A DNA stretch of 64,000 bases, taken from positions 206,429 through 270,428 of the forward strand of contig JBDHTQ010000003.1 in assembly GCA_039808765.1 (NCBI GenBank). Direction: 5' to 3'. This DNA is from JBDHTQ01 sp039808765. Its GTDB lineage: Bacteria > Pseudomonadota > Alphaproteobacteria > UBA2400. Shown piece after piece: positions 44,545 through 54,564 of this stretch (position 1 is its first letter; each line of letters begins with the position of its first letter). The notes beneath the pieces were generated by a model. The model worked only from the letters and a program-made list of their open reading frames with translations. It was not told where the DNA came from and did not search any database. A program made the position numbers and the translations under genes.

Positions 44545-47370
44545 TTGAACGCGGTAGAAATTGAAGAAGCCATATCAAGATTAGCTGAGCAGACATTTGA
44601 CGCTGCTGAGTTCCCTTATGCTTTTCTGGAAGCGTTTGGAAATAAGGCGACTGAAATTCAGCGATTAAGAAAAGGCAATAGCAACAAAACTGACGTTGAA
44701 GGCGCTGTTTTACAGGCCAAGAACATTCACCTTACCGTAAGTCCCAAAGGTGAAGTGTTAAAAACGCTGGAAAAGCTAAAAGCCAGCCCCGCTACCTCCA
44801 AGCAAAAGGCCAAATTCATCCTTGCCACGGATGGCGATGAATTTCAGGCCGAAGAGCTGACAAATGGCGATACCGTCGCCTGCGCCTATACCGATTTCCC
44901 CAATCACTTTGGCTTTTTCCTGCCACTAGCAGGTATTTCCTATTCTAAGGAAATCAAAGAGGTTGAGTTAGACATGAAGGCGAGCAATCGCCTTAATCGG
45001 CTGTATCTTGAATTGTTGAAGGGTAATCCCGAGTGGGGAACAGAAGCCCGGCGCCACGACATGAACCATTTCATGGCGCGGCTAATCTTCTGCTTCTTTG
45101 CCGAAGACACCGACATTTTCTTTGGCGATAATCTCTTCACCGCCACCATCGAGCAGATGAGCGCCAAGAACCCAGGCATTACGCACGAAGTCATCAGCGA
45201 AATCTTCCGCGCTATGAACACCAAGCGGGATGATAGAGCCAGCGCCAAGCTGCCCCGCTGGGCCGATGCCTTTCCTTATGTAAATGGCGGCCTGTTCTCT
45301 GGCAGCACCGAAACCCCGCGCTTCAGCAGAATAGCCCGCAGCTATCTGCTCCATGTCGGCCATCTAGACTGGAAGAAGATAAACCCAGATATTTTCGGCT
45401 CGATGATTCAGGCCGTGGCCGATGATGAAGAGCGCGGCAGCCTCGGCATGCACTACACCAGCGTGCCGAATATCCTGAAGGTTTTGAACCCGCTGTTTCT
45501 GGATGATTTGCGCGAGCAACTGGCAGCAGCAGGCGATAGCGCACAAAAGCTGCTGAACCTGCGCAAGCGCATGGCCCGCATCCGCGTGTTCGATCCCGCC
45601 TGTGGCTCAGGCAACTTTCTGGTCATTGCCTATAAGCACATGCGGGAAATTGAGGCAGAGATCAACAAGCGCCGTGGCGAGCCAGACCGCCGTACCGATA
45701 TTCCGCTCACCAATTTTCGTGGCATAGAGCTGCGCGACTTCCCTGCCGAAATTGCCCGCCTTGCCCTCATCATCGCGGAATACCAGTGTGATGTGCTGTA
45801 TCGCGGTCAGAAGGAAGCATTAGCCGAATTCCTGCCTCTCGATTCACAAAACTGGATCACTTGCCGCAATGCGCTGCGGCTTGATTGGCTCTCCATCTGT
45901 CCGCCCACTGGTAAAGGCGTAAAGCTACACGGTGATGATCTGTTCAATACACCATTGGACCAAGCGCAAATTGATTTTGAGAATGAGGGCGGCGAAACCT
46001 ATATCTGTGGCAACCCACCTTATGTTGGCGCAACTGTGAAAGCCCCCAAAGGTGCAAGCAAACAAGTAAAAGAACGCCTTAAAAAAGAAGAAGAAAGTCG
46101 TAAGTCAGACCTTAAAACTCTATTTCAAAATAGAACAGACTCTTGGAAATCTCTAGATTACGTTGCTGGCTGGTTCATCAAAGCAGCAGATTACGGCACG
46201 AAAACAAATTCTGCTTCTGCCTTTGTATCAACAAATTCTATCTGCCAAGGCCAACAAGTTTCAATTTTATGGCCACTAATTTTCAAGACCGGACATGAAA
46301 TTTCTTTTGCTCACTCTAATTTCAAATGGGCAAATCTAGCCAGCAATAATGCTGGAGTTACAGTTGTAATTGTTGGGATTTCCAACAATGCAGGAAAGAA
46401 TCGCCGTTTATTTTCAATCGCAGAAAATGACAGCATCATCGTTAAAGATGCTGAATATATAAATGCTTACCTTGTTGTAGGATCGCGAATAGAGATTCAA
46501 AAAGTTAACACGCCAATTTCTGGGCAAACACCGATGGCGCGGGGCAATATGCCTACAGATGGCGGAAATCTAGTGATGAGTCGCGCCGCCGCAGAAAAGC
46601 TAATAGAAGAGAACCCCATACTCGAAAATTATATCCGACCTTTCTGGGGAGCGGCGGAGTTAATTTCAGGAACCCCTCGATTTGTGCTTTGGTTAAATGA
46701 TGAAAACGTTTCAAAGGTCAGCGGCATAGCTGCAATCCGCACAATTCTTCATAAAGTGTCCGAGTCAAGAAGGAGCAGTCCTAAAAAGTCAACGCAAGAA
46801 CTTGCCAAACGCCCGCATTCTTTTGAATTTGTGAGTCAGAATGCAAAACTACACTCGATTGCCACACCGAGAGTTAGCTCTGAAAACCGCCCTTATTTAC
46901 CGGCAGAATTATATAACGAAAAAGCAATTATCTCTGATAACGCGTATGCAATGTATGATGCTCCTTTATGGAATATGGCTTTAATTTCTTCGCGGTTACA
47001 TATGGTTTGGATTTCCACAGTATGTGGTCAGTTGGAAACGCGGTTGCGCTACTCAAACACTCTCGGCTGGAACACGTTTCCCCTCCCGCCGCTTACCGAG
47101 AAAAACAAAGCTGACCTAACCCGCTGTGCCGAGGATATTTTACTAGCGCGGGAGTCACATTTTCCCGCCACCATCGCTGAACTTTATGATCCCGATAACA
47201 TGCCCGAAAACCTGCGTCATGCTCATGAGCGCAATGACGAGGTGCTAGAGCGTATCTATATCGGTCGCCGCTTCAGAAACGACACCGAACGGCTGGAAAA
47301 GCTGTTCGAGCTTTACACCAAAATGACCGCTGAGCAGAAAAAGCCAGCAGCCAAGAAAGCGAGGGCTTAG
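44545..47370 (+). CDS. MmeI/PglX-like class I DNA methyltransferase
   Basis: 941 residues, TTG start preceded by GCGGAGTAAGGCT. An N-terminal ~150-residue domain of unknown fold, then a helical spacer (FFAEDTDIFFGDNLF, the YVNGGLFSG block). The N6-adenine methyltransferase core has motif I VFDPACGSGNFLVIAY (about 348-363) and catalytic NPPY in CGNPPYVGAT (about 490-493). A target-recognition domain (about 640-860) and a C-terminal helix follow. It lacks a recognisable N-terminal PD-(D/E)XK nuclease of true type IIG enzymes, consistent with cleavage by other operon members. Lys/Ala-rich tail. Probable modification subunit. Confidence 0.88.
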   Translation: MNAVEIEEAISRLAEQTFDAAEFPYAFLEAFGNKATEIQRLRKGNSNKTDVEGAVLQAKNIHLTVSPKGEVLKTLEKLKASPATSKQKAKFILATDGDEFQAEELTNGDTVACAYTDFPNHFGFFLPLAGISYSKEIKEVELDMKASNRLNRLYLELLKGNPEWGTEARRHDMNHFMARLIFCFFAEDTDIFFGDNLFTATIEQMSAKNPGITHEVISEIFRAMNTKRDDRASAKLPRWADAFPYVNGGLFSGSTETPRFSRIARSYLLHVGHLDWKKINPDIFGSMIQAVADDEERGSLGMHYTSVPNILKVLNPLFLDDLREQLAAAGDSAQKLLNLRKRMARIRVFDPACGSGNFLVIAYKHMREIEAEINKRRGEPDRRTDIPLTNFRGIELRDFPAEIARLALIIAEYQCDVLYRGQKEALAEFLPLDSQNWITCRNALRLDWLSICPPTGKGVKLHGDDLFNTPLDQAQIDFENEGGETYICGNPPYVGATVKAPKGASKQVKERLKKEEESRKSDLKTLFQNRTDSWKSLDYVAGWFIKAADYGTKTNSASAFVSTNSICQGQQVSILWPLIFKTGHEISFAHSNFKWANLASNNAGVTVVIVGISNNAGKNRRLFSIAENDSIIVKDAEYINAYLVVGSRIEIQKVNTPISGQTPMARGNMPTDGGNLVMSRAAAEKLIEENPILENYIRPFWGAAELISGTPRFVLWLNDENVSKVSGIAAIRTILHKVSESRRSSPKKSTQELAKRPHSFEFVSQNAKLHSIATPRVSSENRPYLPAELYNEKAIISDNAYAMYDAPLWNMALISSRLHMVWISTVCGQLETRLRYSNTLGWNTFPLPPLTEKNKADLTRCAEDILLARESHFPATIAELYDPDNMPENLRHAHERNDEVLERIYIGRRFRNDTERLEKLFELYTKMTAEQKKPAAKKARA

Positions 47371-47372
47371 AC

Positions 47373-47780
47373 ATGTGGGAGGTCATTGCAACTTTAGTCA
47401 CCGGAGTGATTGGCTATTGTCTTGCCAAGTTCATTTTAGACCCATTGTTCAACGTGTTGGCACTGCGCAAAGAAATACACATAGCAATTTTAAAGTATGC
47501 CAATAATTGGGGAGCAGATAGCGAGTGGCAAAAGGCAGCTTGCGAAGAATATCGGCTTCTAGCTGCCAGAGGGATCGCCGAGAATGAGAGCCTTGAGGTA
47601 CCTATATATCTTCCATTTCGCTACTTATTGAAACGATTTGGGATTCACATTGGTGAAGCAGCAAAATGCCTATGGATTATGGACGCAGACGCGGCAAGGC
47701 CAGATAAGCAACTAAGAGATGAGACTGTTGAGAAAGTTTATCAGTATTTAAGCCTTTCAAGCGGAGCGGAAAAGAAATGA
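47373..47780 (+). CDS. Small membrane-anchored protein of the methyltransferase operon
   Basis: 135 residues, two bases after the methyltransferase stop, overlapping the helicase start by four bases. One N-terminal hydrophobic segment (residues about 4-28, VIATLVTGVIGYCLAKFILDPLF) predicts a membrane anchor, followed by a soluble helical domain (KEIHIAILKYANNW, YRLLAARGIAENESLEVPIYLPFRYLLKRFG). I do not recognise the family. Its tight embedding between the methylase and helicase suggests a function in the same system, or a cargo gene. Confidence 0.75.
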   Translation: MWEVIATLVTGVIGYCLAKFILDPLFNVLALRKEIHIAILKYANNWGADSEWQKAACEEYRLLAARGIAENESLEVPIYLPFRYLLKRFGIHIGEAAKCLWIMDADAARPDKQLRDETVEKVYQYLSLSSGAEKK

Positions 47781-49828
47781 CCACACCTAAATCCATCCCC
47801 TCCGTATCCGTCAATTATGCCTGCAATGGCAGTTCGACCAAAGCTAACGAGATGGGCATGCGCGTTATGCAAGAGCGCGCCTTTGAGAAGCGCGGTGAGC
47901 AGTATCTGCTGATTAAGTCTCCGCCTGCATCGGGCAAAAGCCGCGCCTTGATGTTCATTGCGCTGGATAAGCTGCAAAACCAAGGCCTGAAAAAGGCCAT
48001 TATCGTGGTGCCGGAAAAGTCTATCGGCTCGAGCTTTAACGATGAGCAACTTTCCAAGTCCGGCTTCTGGGCGGATTGGACGGTATTGCCTCAATGGAAT
48101 CTCTGCAATGCCGCTGATGCTGATAGCGGCGGCAAGGTTAGCTCGGTCAAGGCGTTCCTTGAGAGTGATGACCGCATTCTGGTTTGCACCCACGCCACCT
48201 TCCGCTTTGCGGTAGATCGCTTTGGCGTTGAAGTTTTTGATGACTGCCTAATTGCTGTCGATGAATTTCATCATGTCAGCGCAAATCCCGACAATAAGCT
48301 TGGTTCCCATCTAGGCCAGTTTATGGCTCGCGATAAAGTTCACATTATTGCCATGACCGGCTCATACTTCCGTGGTGATGCTGAGGCTGTGCTCGCCCCG
48401 CAGGATGAGCAAAAGTTTGAGTCAGTAACTTATACCTATTATGAGCAGCTGAATGGTTATCAATACCTGAAGCAGCTCGATATCAGCTACTATTTCTATT
48501 CCGGCTCATATGTCGATGAAATCGCCGCTGTGCTGGATACTGATCTGAAAACCATCATGCATATCCCCAACGTTAATTCCCGCGAGAGCACTCAACGTGG
48601 CAAAACCACTGAGGTGAGCGAGATTATGGATGCTATGGGCACTTGGAAGGGCAAAGACCCAGTCACAGGGTTTGACCTAGTAGAGCGTGCTGATGGTCGC
48701 GTCCTTAAGGTGGCTGACCTTGTGGATGACGGTCCAGATCGTCACTCCAAGGTTCTGACGGCCCTTAAAGACCCTGCCCAGAAGGACAACCGGGATCATG
48801 TTGATGTCATCATCGCGCTTGGTATGGCGAAGGAAGGTTTTGACTGGATCTGGTGCGAACATGCACTAACCGTGGGTTATCGCTCCAGCCTCACCGAGAT
48901 TATCCAGATTATTGGTCGCGCCACCCGTGATGCTAAGGGTAAAACCCGCGCACGCTTCACCAATCTGATCGCCGAGCCGGATGCCTCTGAAGAGATGGTC
49001 ACGGACGCGGTGAATGACACGCTCAAGGCTATCGCCGCTAGTCTGCTCATGGAACAGGTATTGGCTCCCAAATTTAACTTCACACCCAAAAATGCCGATA
49101 GCAAACCAATTGAAGGTTTTGACTATGGCGAAGGTGGGTATAACCCCAATAAGGAAAACATCGGCTTTAACGAGAGCACAGGACAGTTCCAGATTGAGAT
49201 CAAGGGCCTTGCAGAGCCCAAGAGCAAGGAAGCCACACGTATTTGTCAGCAGGATCTGAACGAGGTAATCGCCGCTTTTGTGCAGGATAAAATCGCCCTG
49301 GAGCGCGGCCTGTTTGATACGGAAATGGTGCCAGAAGAGCTAACCCAGCTACGCATGGGCAAGATCGTCAAAGACAAATATCCCGAGCTGGATGATGAAG
49401 ATCAGGAAGCTGTTCGCCAGCACGCTATTGCTGCTTTGAACCTCACTCAGCAGGCCAAGAAAGCCCTTAATGAGGGCGCGCAAGCTGGAGGTAACACAGC
49501 TCTACTTGATGGGGTTCGAAAGTTTGCGATGGATGTGCGTGATCTGGATATTGATCTGATCGATCGCATTAATCCGTTTGGTGAAGCATATGCCATCCTG
49601 TCCAAGCCCATGAATGAAGATAGCCTGAAGCAGGTGGCTAGAATTATTGCGGGTAAAAAGGTCAGCTTGACGCTTGAAGACGCACGCGAACTGGCTAAAA
49701 GAGCACTTAAATTCAAGCAGGAGCGCGGTCGCCTGCCTTCATTGACGGCACAAGACCCGTGGGAGAAGCGCATGGCTGAGGGTGTAGCCTTTCTGGCTCA
49801 AAAGAAAGCCGAGGCTGTAAATGGCTAA
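47777..49828 (+). CDS. SF2 DEAD/DEAH-type helicase of the methyltransferase operon
   Basis: 683 residues. Motif I LLIKSPPASGKSRALMF (about 46-62), motif II as AVDEFHHV (DEFH, about 160-167), motif III-like AMTGSYF and motif VI IIQIIGRATRD (about 374-384). The C-terminal ~280 residues are all-helical and of unknown fold. It resembles the translocase subunits of type I/III restriction and related systems. It overlaps the upstream membrane-protein gene and the downstream GIY-YIG gene (ATGGCTAA). Confidence 0.9.
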   Translation: MTTPKSIPSVSVNYACNGSSTKANEMGMRVMQERAFEKRGEQYLLIKSPPASGKSRALMFIALDKLQNQGLKKAIIVVPEKSIGSSFNDEQLSKSGFWADWTVLPQWNLCNAADADSGGKVSSVKAFLESDDRILVCTHATFRFAVDRFGVEVFDDCLIAVDEFHHVSANPDNKLGSHLGQFMARDKVHIIAMTGSYFRGDAEAVLAPQDEQKFESVTYTYYEQLNGYQYLKQLDISYYFYSGSYVDEIAAVLDTDLKTIMHIPNVNSRESTQRGKTTEVSEIMDAMGTWKGKDPVTGFDLVERADGRVLKVADLVDDGPDRHSKVLTALKDPAQKDNRDHVDVIIALGMAKEGFDWIWCEHALTVGYRSSLTEIIQIIGRATRDAKGKTRARFTNLIAEPDASEEMVTDAVNDTLKAIAASLLMEQVLAPKFNFTPKNADSKPIEGFDYGEGGYNPNKENIGFNESTGQFQIEIKGLAEPKSKEATRICQQDLNEVIAAFVQDKIALERGLFDTEMVPEELTQLRMGKIVKDKYPELDDEDQEAVRQHAIAALNLTQQAKKALNEGAQAGGNTALLDGVRKFAMDVRDLDIDLIDRINPFGEAYAILSKPMNEDSLKQVARIIAGKKVSLTLEDARELAKRALKFKQERGRLPSLTAQDPWEKRMAEGVAFLAQKKAEAVNG

Positions 49829-51035
49829 AGAGAAGTTTACTGATGAAGACGATGCACTCCTTTCTGAACTTGGCGTAGAAGTTGAGGCCAAGAAGGAAGG
49901 CGCGCGCTCAGCCCGCGAAGAGAGAATTATTGCAGGCTTCGAAGATATTGAGCGATTTTATGAGAGTAATAACCGGTTACCACAACATGGCGAAGATAAA
50001 GAAATTTTCGAGCGCTTGTATGCTGTTCGCCTAGATAAGATCCGCTCTAGTGAAGAATGCCTTTCGGTGCTGACGGGGCTTGATAAACACGACCTTTTGC
50101 GCGGGGCCAGTGCATCAACTCAAGATGCAGTCAAAGAGCTAGACGATGATGAGTTACTTAATGAGCTGGGCGTAAGCGACGTAGGATCCAGTGATATTAC
50201 AAAACTGACCCATGTGCGCACCCGCGCCGAGATCAAGGCTGCTGAAGAGATTGCTCAAAGATCCCCATGCCCGGATTTCGAAAATTATAGACAGCTATTC
50301 AAGCAAATTCAGCAGGATCTGGATAACGGGGTGCGCATTACCCGTCAGATAAGAAAAGATGCCGGTTTCCTTAAATCTGATATTAAAGAAGGTGAGTTCT
50401 TTATCCTGAGTGGGCAAACTGCCTATGTAGCAAAAGTGGGAGAACTGATTAAGGCCCCAAATGGCCAGACCGATGCGCGCTTGCGCGTAATCTACTCAAA
50501 TGGCACTGAGAGTGATCTTTTGCTGCGATCACTACAGCGTGCATTATATAAAGATGATACGAGTCGACGCGTATCAGAACCGACAGCAGGCCCTCTATTT
50601 TCGGATGAAGAGGAAGACAGCGATATTTCCAGCGGAACAATTTATGTACTGCGAAGCAAGTCTGACCATCCTTTGATCCAGCAGCACCGAGATGTTATTC
50701 ATAAAATAGGCGTGACAAGTGGTGATGTAAAAAAGCGCCTAGTTAATGCGAAGCTAGACCCCACTTTTCTCATGGCTGATGTCGAGGTAGTTGCGACTTA
50801 CGAGCTTTCCAACATCAACCGCACGAAGCTCGAAAACCTTCTCCACAGGTTCTTTGAGCCTGCCAAGCTGAATATCGAAATCAAAGACCGCTTCGGCAAC
50901 CCCATCGTCCCCCGTGAATGGTTTCTTGTTCCGCTGTTCGTCATCGACGACGTGATTGAGAGGGTCAAAAACGGGACTGTTGTGAACTGCACCTATGATG
51001 TCGATAAGCAAAAAATAAAAGGATTTGCTGTATGA
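49821..51035 (+). CDS. GIY-YIG (T5orf172/MUG113-like) nuclease of the methyltransferase operon
   Basis: 404 residues. An N-terminal ~250-residue helical region includes acidic segments and a SRSH3-like block around QTAYVAKVGELIKAPNGQ. The GIY-YIG domain occupies about 270-400: GTIYVLRS, then HKIGVTSGDVKKRL (catalytic Arg region) and the glutamate-containing KLENLLHRFFEP, ending PREWFLVPLFVIDDV. This is the T5orf172 subtype. It overlaps the helicase gene by eight bases and is the probable nuclease effector of the operon. Function inferred from context. Confidence 0.87.
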   Translation: MAKEKFTDEDDALLSELGVEVEAKKEGARSAREERIIAGFEDIERFYESNNRLPQHGEDKEIFERLYAVRLDKIRSSEECLSVLTGLDKHDLLRGASASTQDAVKELDDDELLNELGVSDVGSSDITKLTHVRTRAEIKAAEEIAQRSPCPDFENYRQLFKQIQQDLDNGVRITRQIRKDAGFLKSDIKEGEFFILSGQTAYVAKVGELIKAPNGQTDARLRVIYSNGTESDLLLRSLQRALYKDDTSRRVSEPTAGPLFSDEEEDSDISSGTIYVLRSKSDHPLIQQHRDVIHKIGVTSGDVKKRLVNAKLDPTFLMADVEVVATYELSNINRTKLENLLHRFFEPAKLNIEIKDRFGNPIVPREWFLVPLFVIDDVIERVKNGTVVNCTYDVDKQKIKGFAV

Positions 51036-51079
51036 TTCATTTTGTCAAAAAATACATTGTGGAGTGATGGCCAGTAACC

Positions 51080-52102
51080 ATGGATGTCGTGACACCTCAT
51101 AAAGCAACAAATGATGAAAATCAGGCGCATGTTGAATCTTATTATATTGATGCCAATACACTACTTTCTTTAAAACAACATACGGAAATTCCGATATTGG
51201 CTGCAGCATGTAAGAATGGACATATAAAAGTCTATCTCTCAGAGATAGCTGTATATGAGTTTGCTAGGAACGTATTTAGCCAAAAAACAAAAGATCCACT
51301 TGCTTATTCTCTGCCACCAGAAGAACAAAAAAAGTATCTTCAAGATTTAATAAAAAATTTTTATGCTTATTTTCAGGATAACCGGATCGTTGTTCTTCCA
51401 TATGACCCAGAACGTCACTCTGATCAGCTAAATAGACTTCTTTCCTCGGAAGGAGCATATTTTAAGCCTGATGATAATAATGACTGTCGGGACGCACAGA
51501 TTCTGGCGATTGCTCTCTGTGATCTTGATCCTAAGAATATTAAATATTTGGGTTATGATAGGAATCTGAGCAAGATCTTTAAAGAGAGTGGATTTGATAC
51601 GCTAGAATGCGTTATTCAGTCGCAAGAGGATGTTAAAAAATTTATTACACAGGTAATCGGTGGAAAGACTGGAAAACAAAATTTTTCTTGGACGTCATCT
51701 AAGGGGCGAATTAAGACTATACCAGATAGTATCCTGAGTATCGCTCAACAATACGATCCTGACTACTTTCCACTATTAAAGGCATCAGCCAGCTCCTCTG
51801 AAACAAAACAGTATCTCAATGACGCACTGAATAACCTCTCTTCAGAAGACCGTAATTATCGGGAATTAGTTATGGCTTACGTCCACGCGCTGGCTCCTGT
51901 AGATGAAAGTAGATTAATTCAGTTGGTTGGGACGGAAACACGTGGGCATATAGTGCGCTCGAACATTGAGAGACTTATTAGCAGCAATATCTTTCTTCGT
52001 ATTGGTAAACAGCTAATTCCGTCTTCGGCCAAACAAGGTGGCAGCCTTCTTTGCGAGGCGGCATTTTATGCCAGAATTGATGACGTCTTGAATCTACTAT
52101 GA
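51080..52102 (+). CDS. PIN-like nuclease (DUF4935-like)
   Basis: 340 residues. Residues about 20-190 look like a PIN domain with the acidic residues in place: YYIDANTLLSL, YLSEIAVYEFAR, DNNDCRDAQILAIA and KYLGYDRNLSKIF. The C-terminal half is helical (PDYFPLLKASASS, DRNYRELVMAYVHAL), of unknown function. PIN domains usually cleave RNA and act in toxin-antitoxin or abortive-infection roles. The stop overlaps the start region of the next gene. It lies 44 bp after the GIY-YIG gene on the same strand, so it could be the same transcript. Confidence 0.75.
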   Translation: MDVVTPHKATNDENQAHVESYYIDANTLLSLKQHTEIPILAAACKNGHIKVYLSEIAVYEFARNVFSQKTKDPLAYSLPPEEQKKYLQDLIKNFYAYFQDNRIVVLPYDPERHSDQLNRLLSSEGAYFKPDDNNDCRDAQILAIALCDLDPKNIKYLGYDRNLSKIFKESGFDTLECVIQSQEDVKKFITQVIGGKTGKQNFSWTSSKGRIKTIPDSILSIAQQYDPDYFPLLKASASSSETKQYLNDALNNLSSEDRNYRELVMAYVHALAPVDESRLIQLVGTETRGHIVRSNIERLISSNIFLRIGKQLIPSSAKQGGSLLCEAAFYARIDDVLNLL

Positions 52103-52110
52103 GGTTGAGC

Positions 52111-54564
52111 ATGAATATTGAGGAACGCGCAAAAGTCCTAGCCAAGCTTACGTCAGCGCGTATTGAGGCTGGCGATAAAGTCCTTGAGCAAGAGCTATCT
52201 CGAATTCAAAGCAACCTTTCGAGTGGCAGTGAGTATTCTTTCTTGATGGCTCAACTTGAGCTATTTGAAAAATTTGCGGGACGTTTTCCTGATAAAACAG
52301 TCGAAATACTTGAAGAGTTTATGACTAAGCTAAACTCCATTGATCTCACTCACTCCTGCCCTAATGGTCTATCGTCAAGTTATATGAGTAGATTTGAGAC
52401 AAAAGAAAAATTGATCACAAAATCTTTGGGGATTCTGAATTCGAATAGATATGCCGATTTTGATTCCTTGCCGAAATTATTGGACCTTCAGATGCTGTAT
52501 GCCAGGGATACACGTGAAGATGTGGCCAAGGCAGCCCGCGAGAATTTGGGAGAGATCGCAAAGTATAACCTGAGGGTTTATGACCATCCTTATCCAGGCA
52601 AGCAGGGGCATGTGCTGGGTCCAGTTTGCCAACACCTAATCCTTGAGCATCTTGAAAAGTTCAGTGATGACAATATCACTTGTAATTGCACGGCCATCCG
52701 TATTCTCTGTGAGGGAATTCTTTCTCCAACCATTGAGGGTACGGATTGGACGTACAGGACCCTAACTTTTAATACAAGGCCAGTAACGCCATCTGCGGTT
52801 GAGCAGGTGCGTGACAGAGCCCTTAAGTTACTTGCCAAAATATACATGCTTTCTGAATCTCCTGAAGAGAAGAAAGCCTCAATCCTGTCGATGCAATCGG
52901 CTACGCATACGCCGCATCAGGGAGACTACCCTGATGATCTGCTTAACCTTATTGCGGCAAACACAGCCTGGATATTAGATTTTTACATTGGGGCACTGGA
53001 TGGTTTGGATCCATGCAAGCTAGCTGATCTGGATCTGATGATGGAGATCGAGCACAATGCGTATTGGCATCATAAGCGTATGAATAATGTTGCAGTTCGT
53101 GATGCTGCACTGAAAGTAAAATCAAAAATCGACTCTAATCTGGAGTACGACACTTATAAAACCCTAATCGGCTTTAATGGTATTTTTAATACCTGGGTAT
53201 CACCTGTAGATAACAAAAATGAGAACATTGATGACGAGGTCCGCGAAGAAACAGAAACCCGGGATTCTAAACTGGAACGGCTTTTAGAGAGCGTTACCCC
53301 ATCTTCCTATGCGGAATGGACTGACCGTATAGTCAGGTATGCGCAGATCAAATCAAATGACTTGGCAACTTTTCCAAACTTTGGAAAATTTATCGAGAAA
53401 GTTTCTATCCAGCACCCGGATCTGGGGTTGCTGTGGCTCACGTCGCATGAAGATGAACTGGGCGGATTTATACCGGCGATACTATGCGGCATACTGATCT
53501 CGGATAGGAAGGCAGATGCCCTTGATATGGTCCAATCCTGGGTCACCAAAGGCAGGTTTCTGGCACACACTGCAAGAGCACTTCAGTTTCAGAAGGAAGA
53601 GTACCCCGATCTAATCAAACAGATTGCGGACATTTCGATCGAACGAAGTGATGTCCCCGCTTTGAGGCAAATAATTGCTACCCTGACTACTGGCTATACC
53701 AGTGCCCGGAAGGAACTTGTTGCCGATGTTATTCCTATGGTCCTTGATAAGCTCGGAGATCTGGGTGATTACAGTGCACCTGCCGCCATCTGGTATATGC
53801 CGGAGAAGGATTCCTTTATTGCTGATTTACCCAAAGCTGCAGCTCAGAAGATTCTGAATCTGCTTCTTCCTGCCCCCTCCTTAAGGCATGAGCTTGAAGA
53901 GATATTGGTGGCTATTGCCAAATACCATCCGGACATCGTGCTTAATCTTCTGGTCGCCCGTATCAAACGAGAGGATGCTGGAGGTGATGAAAAATATGAT
54001 GCAATTCCTTACTCGTTCTATTCCTTGAAAAAAGTATTGGCTGGACAGGAATCTGCCTGTATCGCAGCCGCTCGCTCGCTGTATGATGGTAACTACGGTA
54101 TGTTCGTATATAAAGGTGGTCGCCTTATCAGAAGTATCTTTCCTGAATTTTATGAGGAAATTTCGCAAGCTTTGTCTACTCTGGTAGATAGCGGAGACGA
54201 AACTGATATCCAGTTTGTTATGGCCATTCTCAAGAGTTATGATGGCGATGTGCGTATACAGGATGTCTCGAGAAAAATAATAGAGAAGGTCCCGGAAGAT
54301 AGCCCGCTTGCAAGAGAGATGGTTTGGATACTCTCTGCAACAGGTGTTGTCAGCGGCGAATTCGGATTTTCAGAAGCCTATGAAGAGAAAGCCAGGCAGA
54401 TTGAAGCCTGGCTTAAAGATCCAAGCCAGAAAGTCAGGACATTCGCAGAGGGCTATATCTCATATCTGCGGTCTGCTGCCAAAGAGCGGCGCGAGCAGGC
54501 TGTAAATGAAATCAAGCTTCAAAAATTTGTATACGGGGCCAAGGAAGAAGACGATGAGAGCTGA
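52111..54564 (+). CDS. Large helical-repeat (HEAT-like) protein of unknown function
   Basis: 817 residues from the ATG at 52111 (GAGG six bases upstream; an ATG at 52099 overlapping the PIN stop would add four residues). Almost entirely helical, with recurring 30-40-residue helix pairs such as YADFDSLPKLLDLQMLYAR and REDVAKAARENLGEIAKY, suggesting an ARM/HEAT-type solenoid. No catalytic motif, signal peptide or membrane segment is visible. It is translationally coupled to the PIN-like nuclease and may recognise a trigger or restrain it. AT-rich compared with the restriction genes that follow. Confidence 0.75.
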   Translation: MNIEERAKVLAKLTSARIEAGDKVLEQELSRIQSNLSSGSEYSFLMAQLELFEKFAGRFPDKTVEILEEFMTKLNSIDLTHSCPNGLSSSYMSRFETKEKLITKSLGILNSNRYADFDSLPKLLDLQMLYARDTREDVAKAARENLGEIAKYNLRVYDHPYPGKQGHVLGPVCQHLILEHLEKFSDDNITCNCTAIRILCEGILSPTIEGTDWTYRTLTFNTRPVTPSAVEQVRDRALKLLAKIYMLSESPEEKKASILSMQSATHTPHQGDYPDDLLNLIAANTAWILDFYIGALDGLDPCKLADLDLMMEIEHNAYWHHKRMNNVAVRDAALKVKSKIDSNLEYDTYKTLIGFNGIFNTWVSPVDNKNENIDDEVREETETRDSKLERLLESVTPSSYAEWTDRIVRYAQIKSNDLATFPNFGKFIEKVSIQHPDLGLLWLTSHEDELGGFIPAILCGILISDRKADALDMVQSWVTKGRFLAHTARALQFQKEEYPDLIKQIADISIERSDVPALRQIIATLTTGYTSARKELVADVIPMVLDKLGDLGDYSAPAAIWYMPEKDSFIADLPKAAAQKILNLLLPAPSLRHELEEILVAIAKYHPDIVLNLLVARIKREDAGGDEKYDAIPYSFYSLKKVLAGQESACIAAARSLYDGNYGMFVYKGGRLIRSIFPEFYEEISQALSTLVDSGDETDIQFVMAILKSYDGDVRIQDVSRKIIEKVPEDSPLAREMVWILSATGVVSGEFGFSEAYEEKARQIEAWLKDPSQKVRTFAEGYISYLRSAAKERREQAVNEIKLQKFVYGAKEEDDES

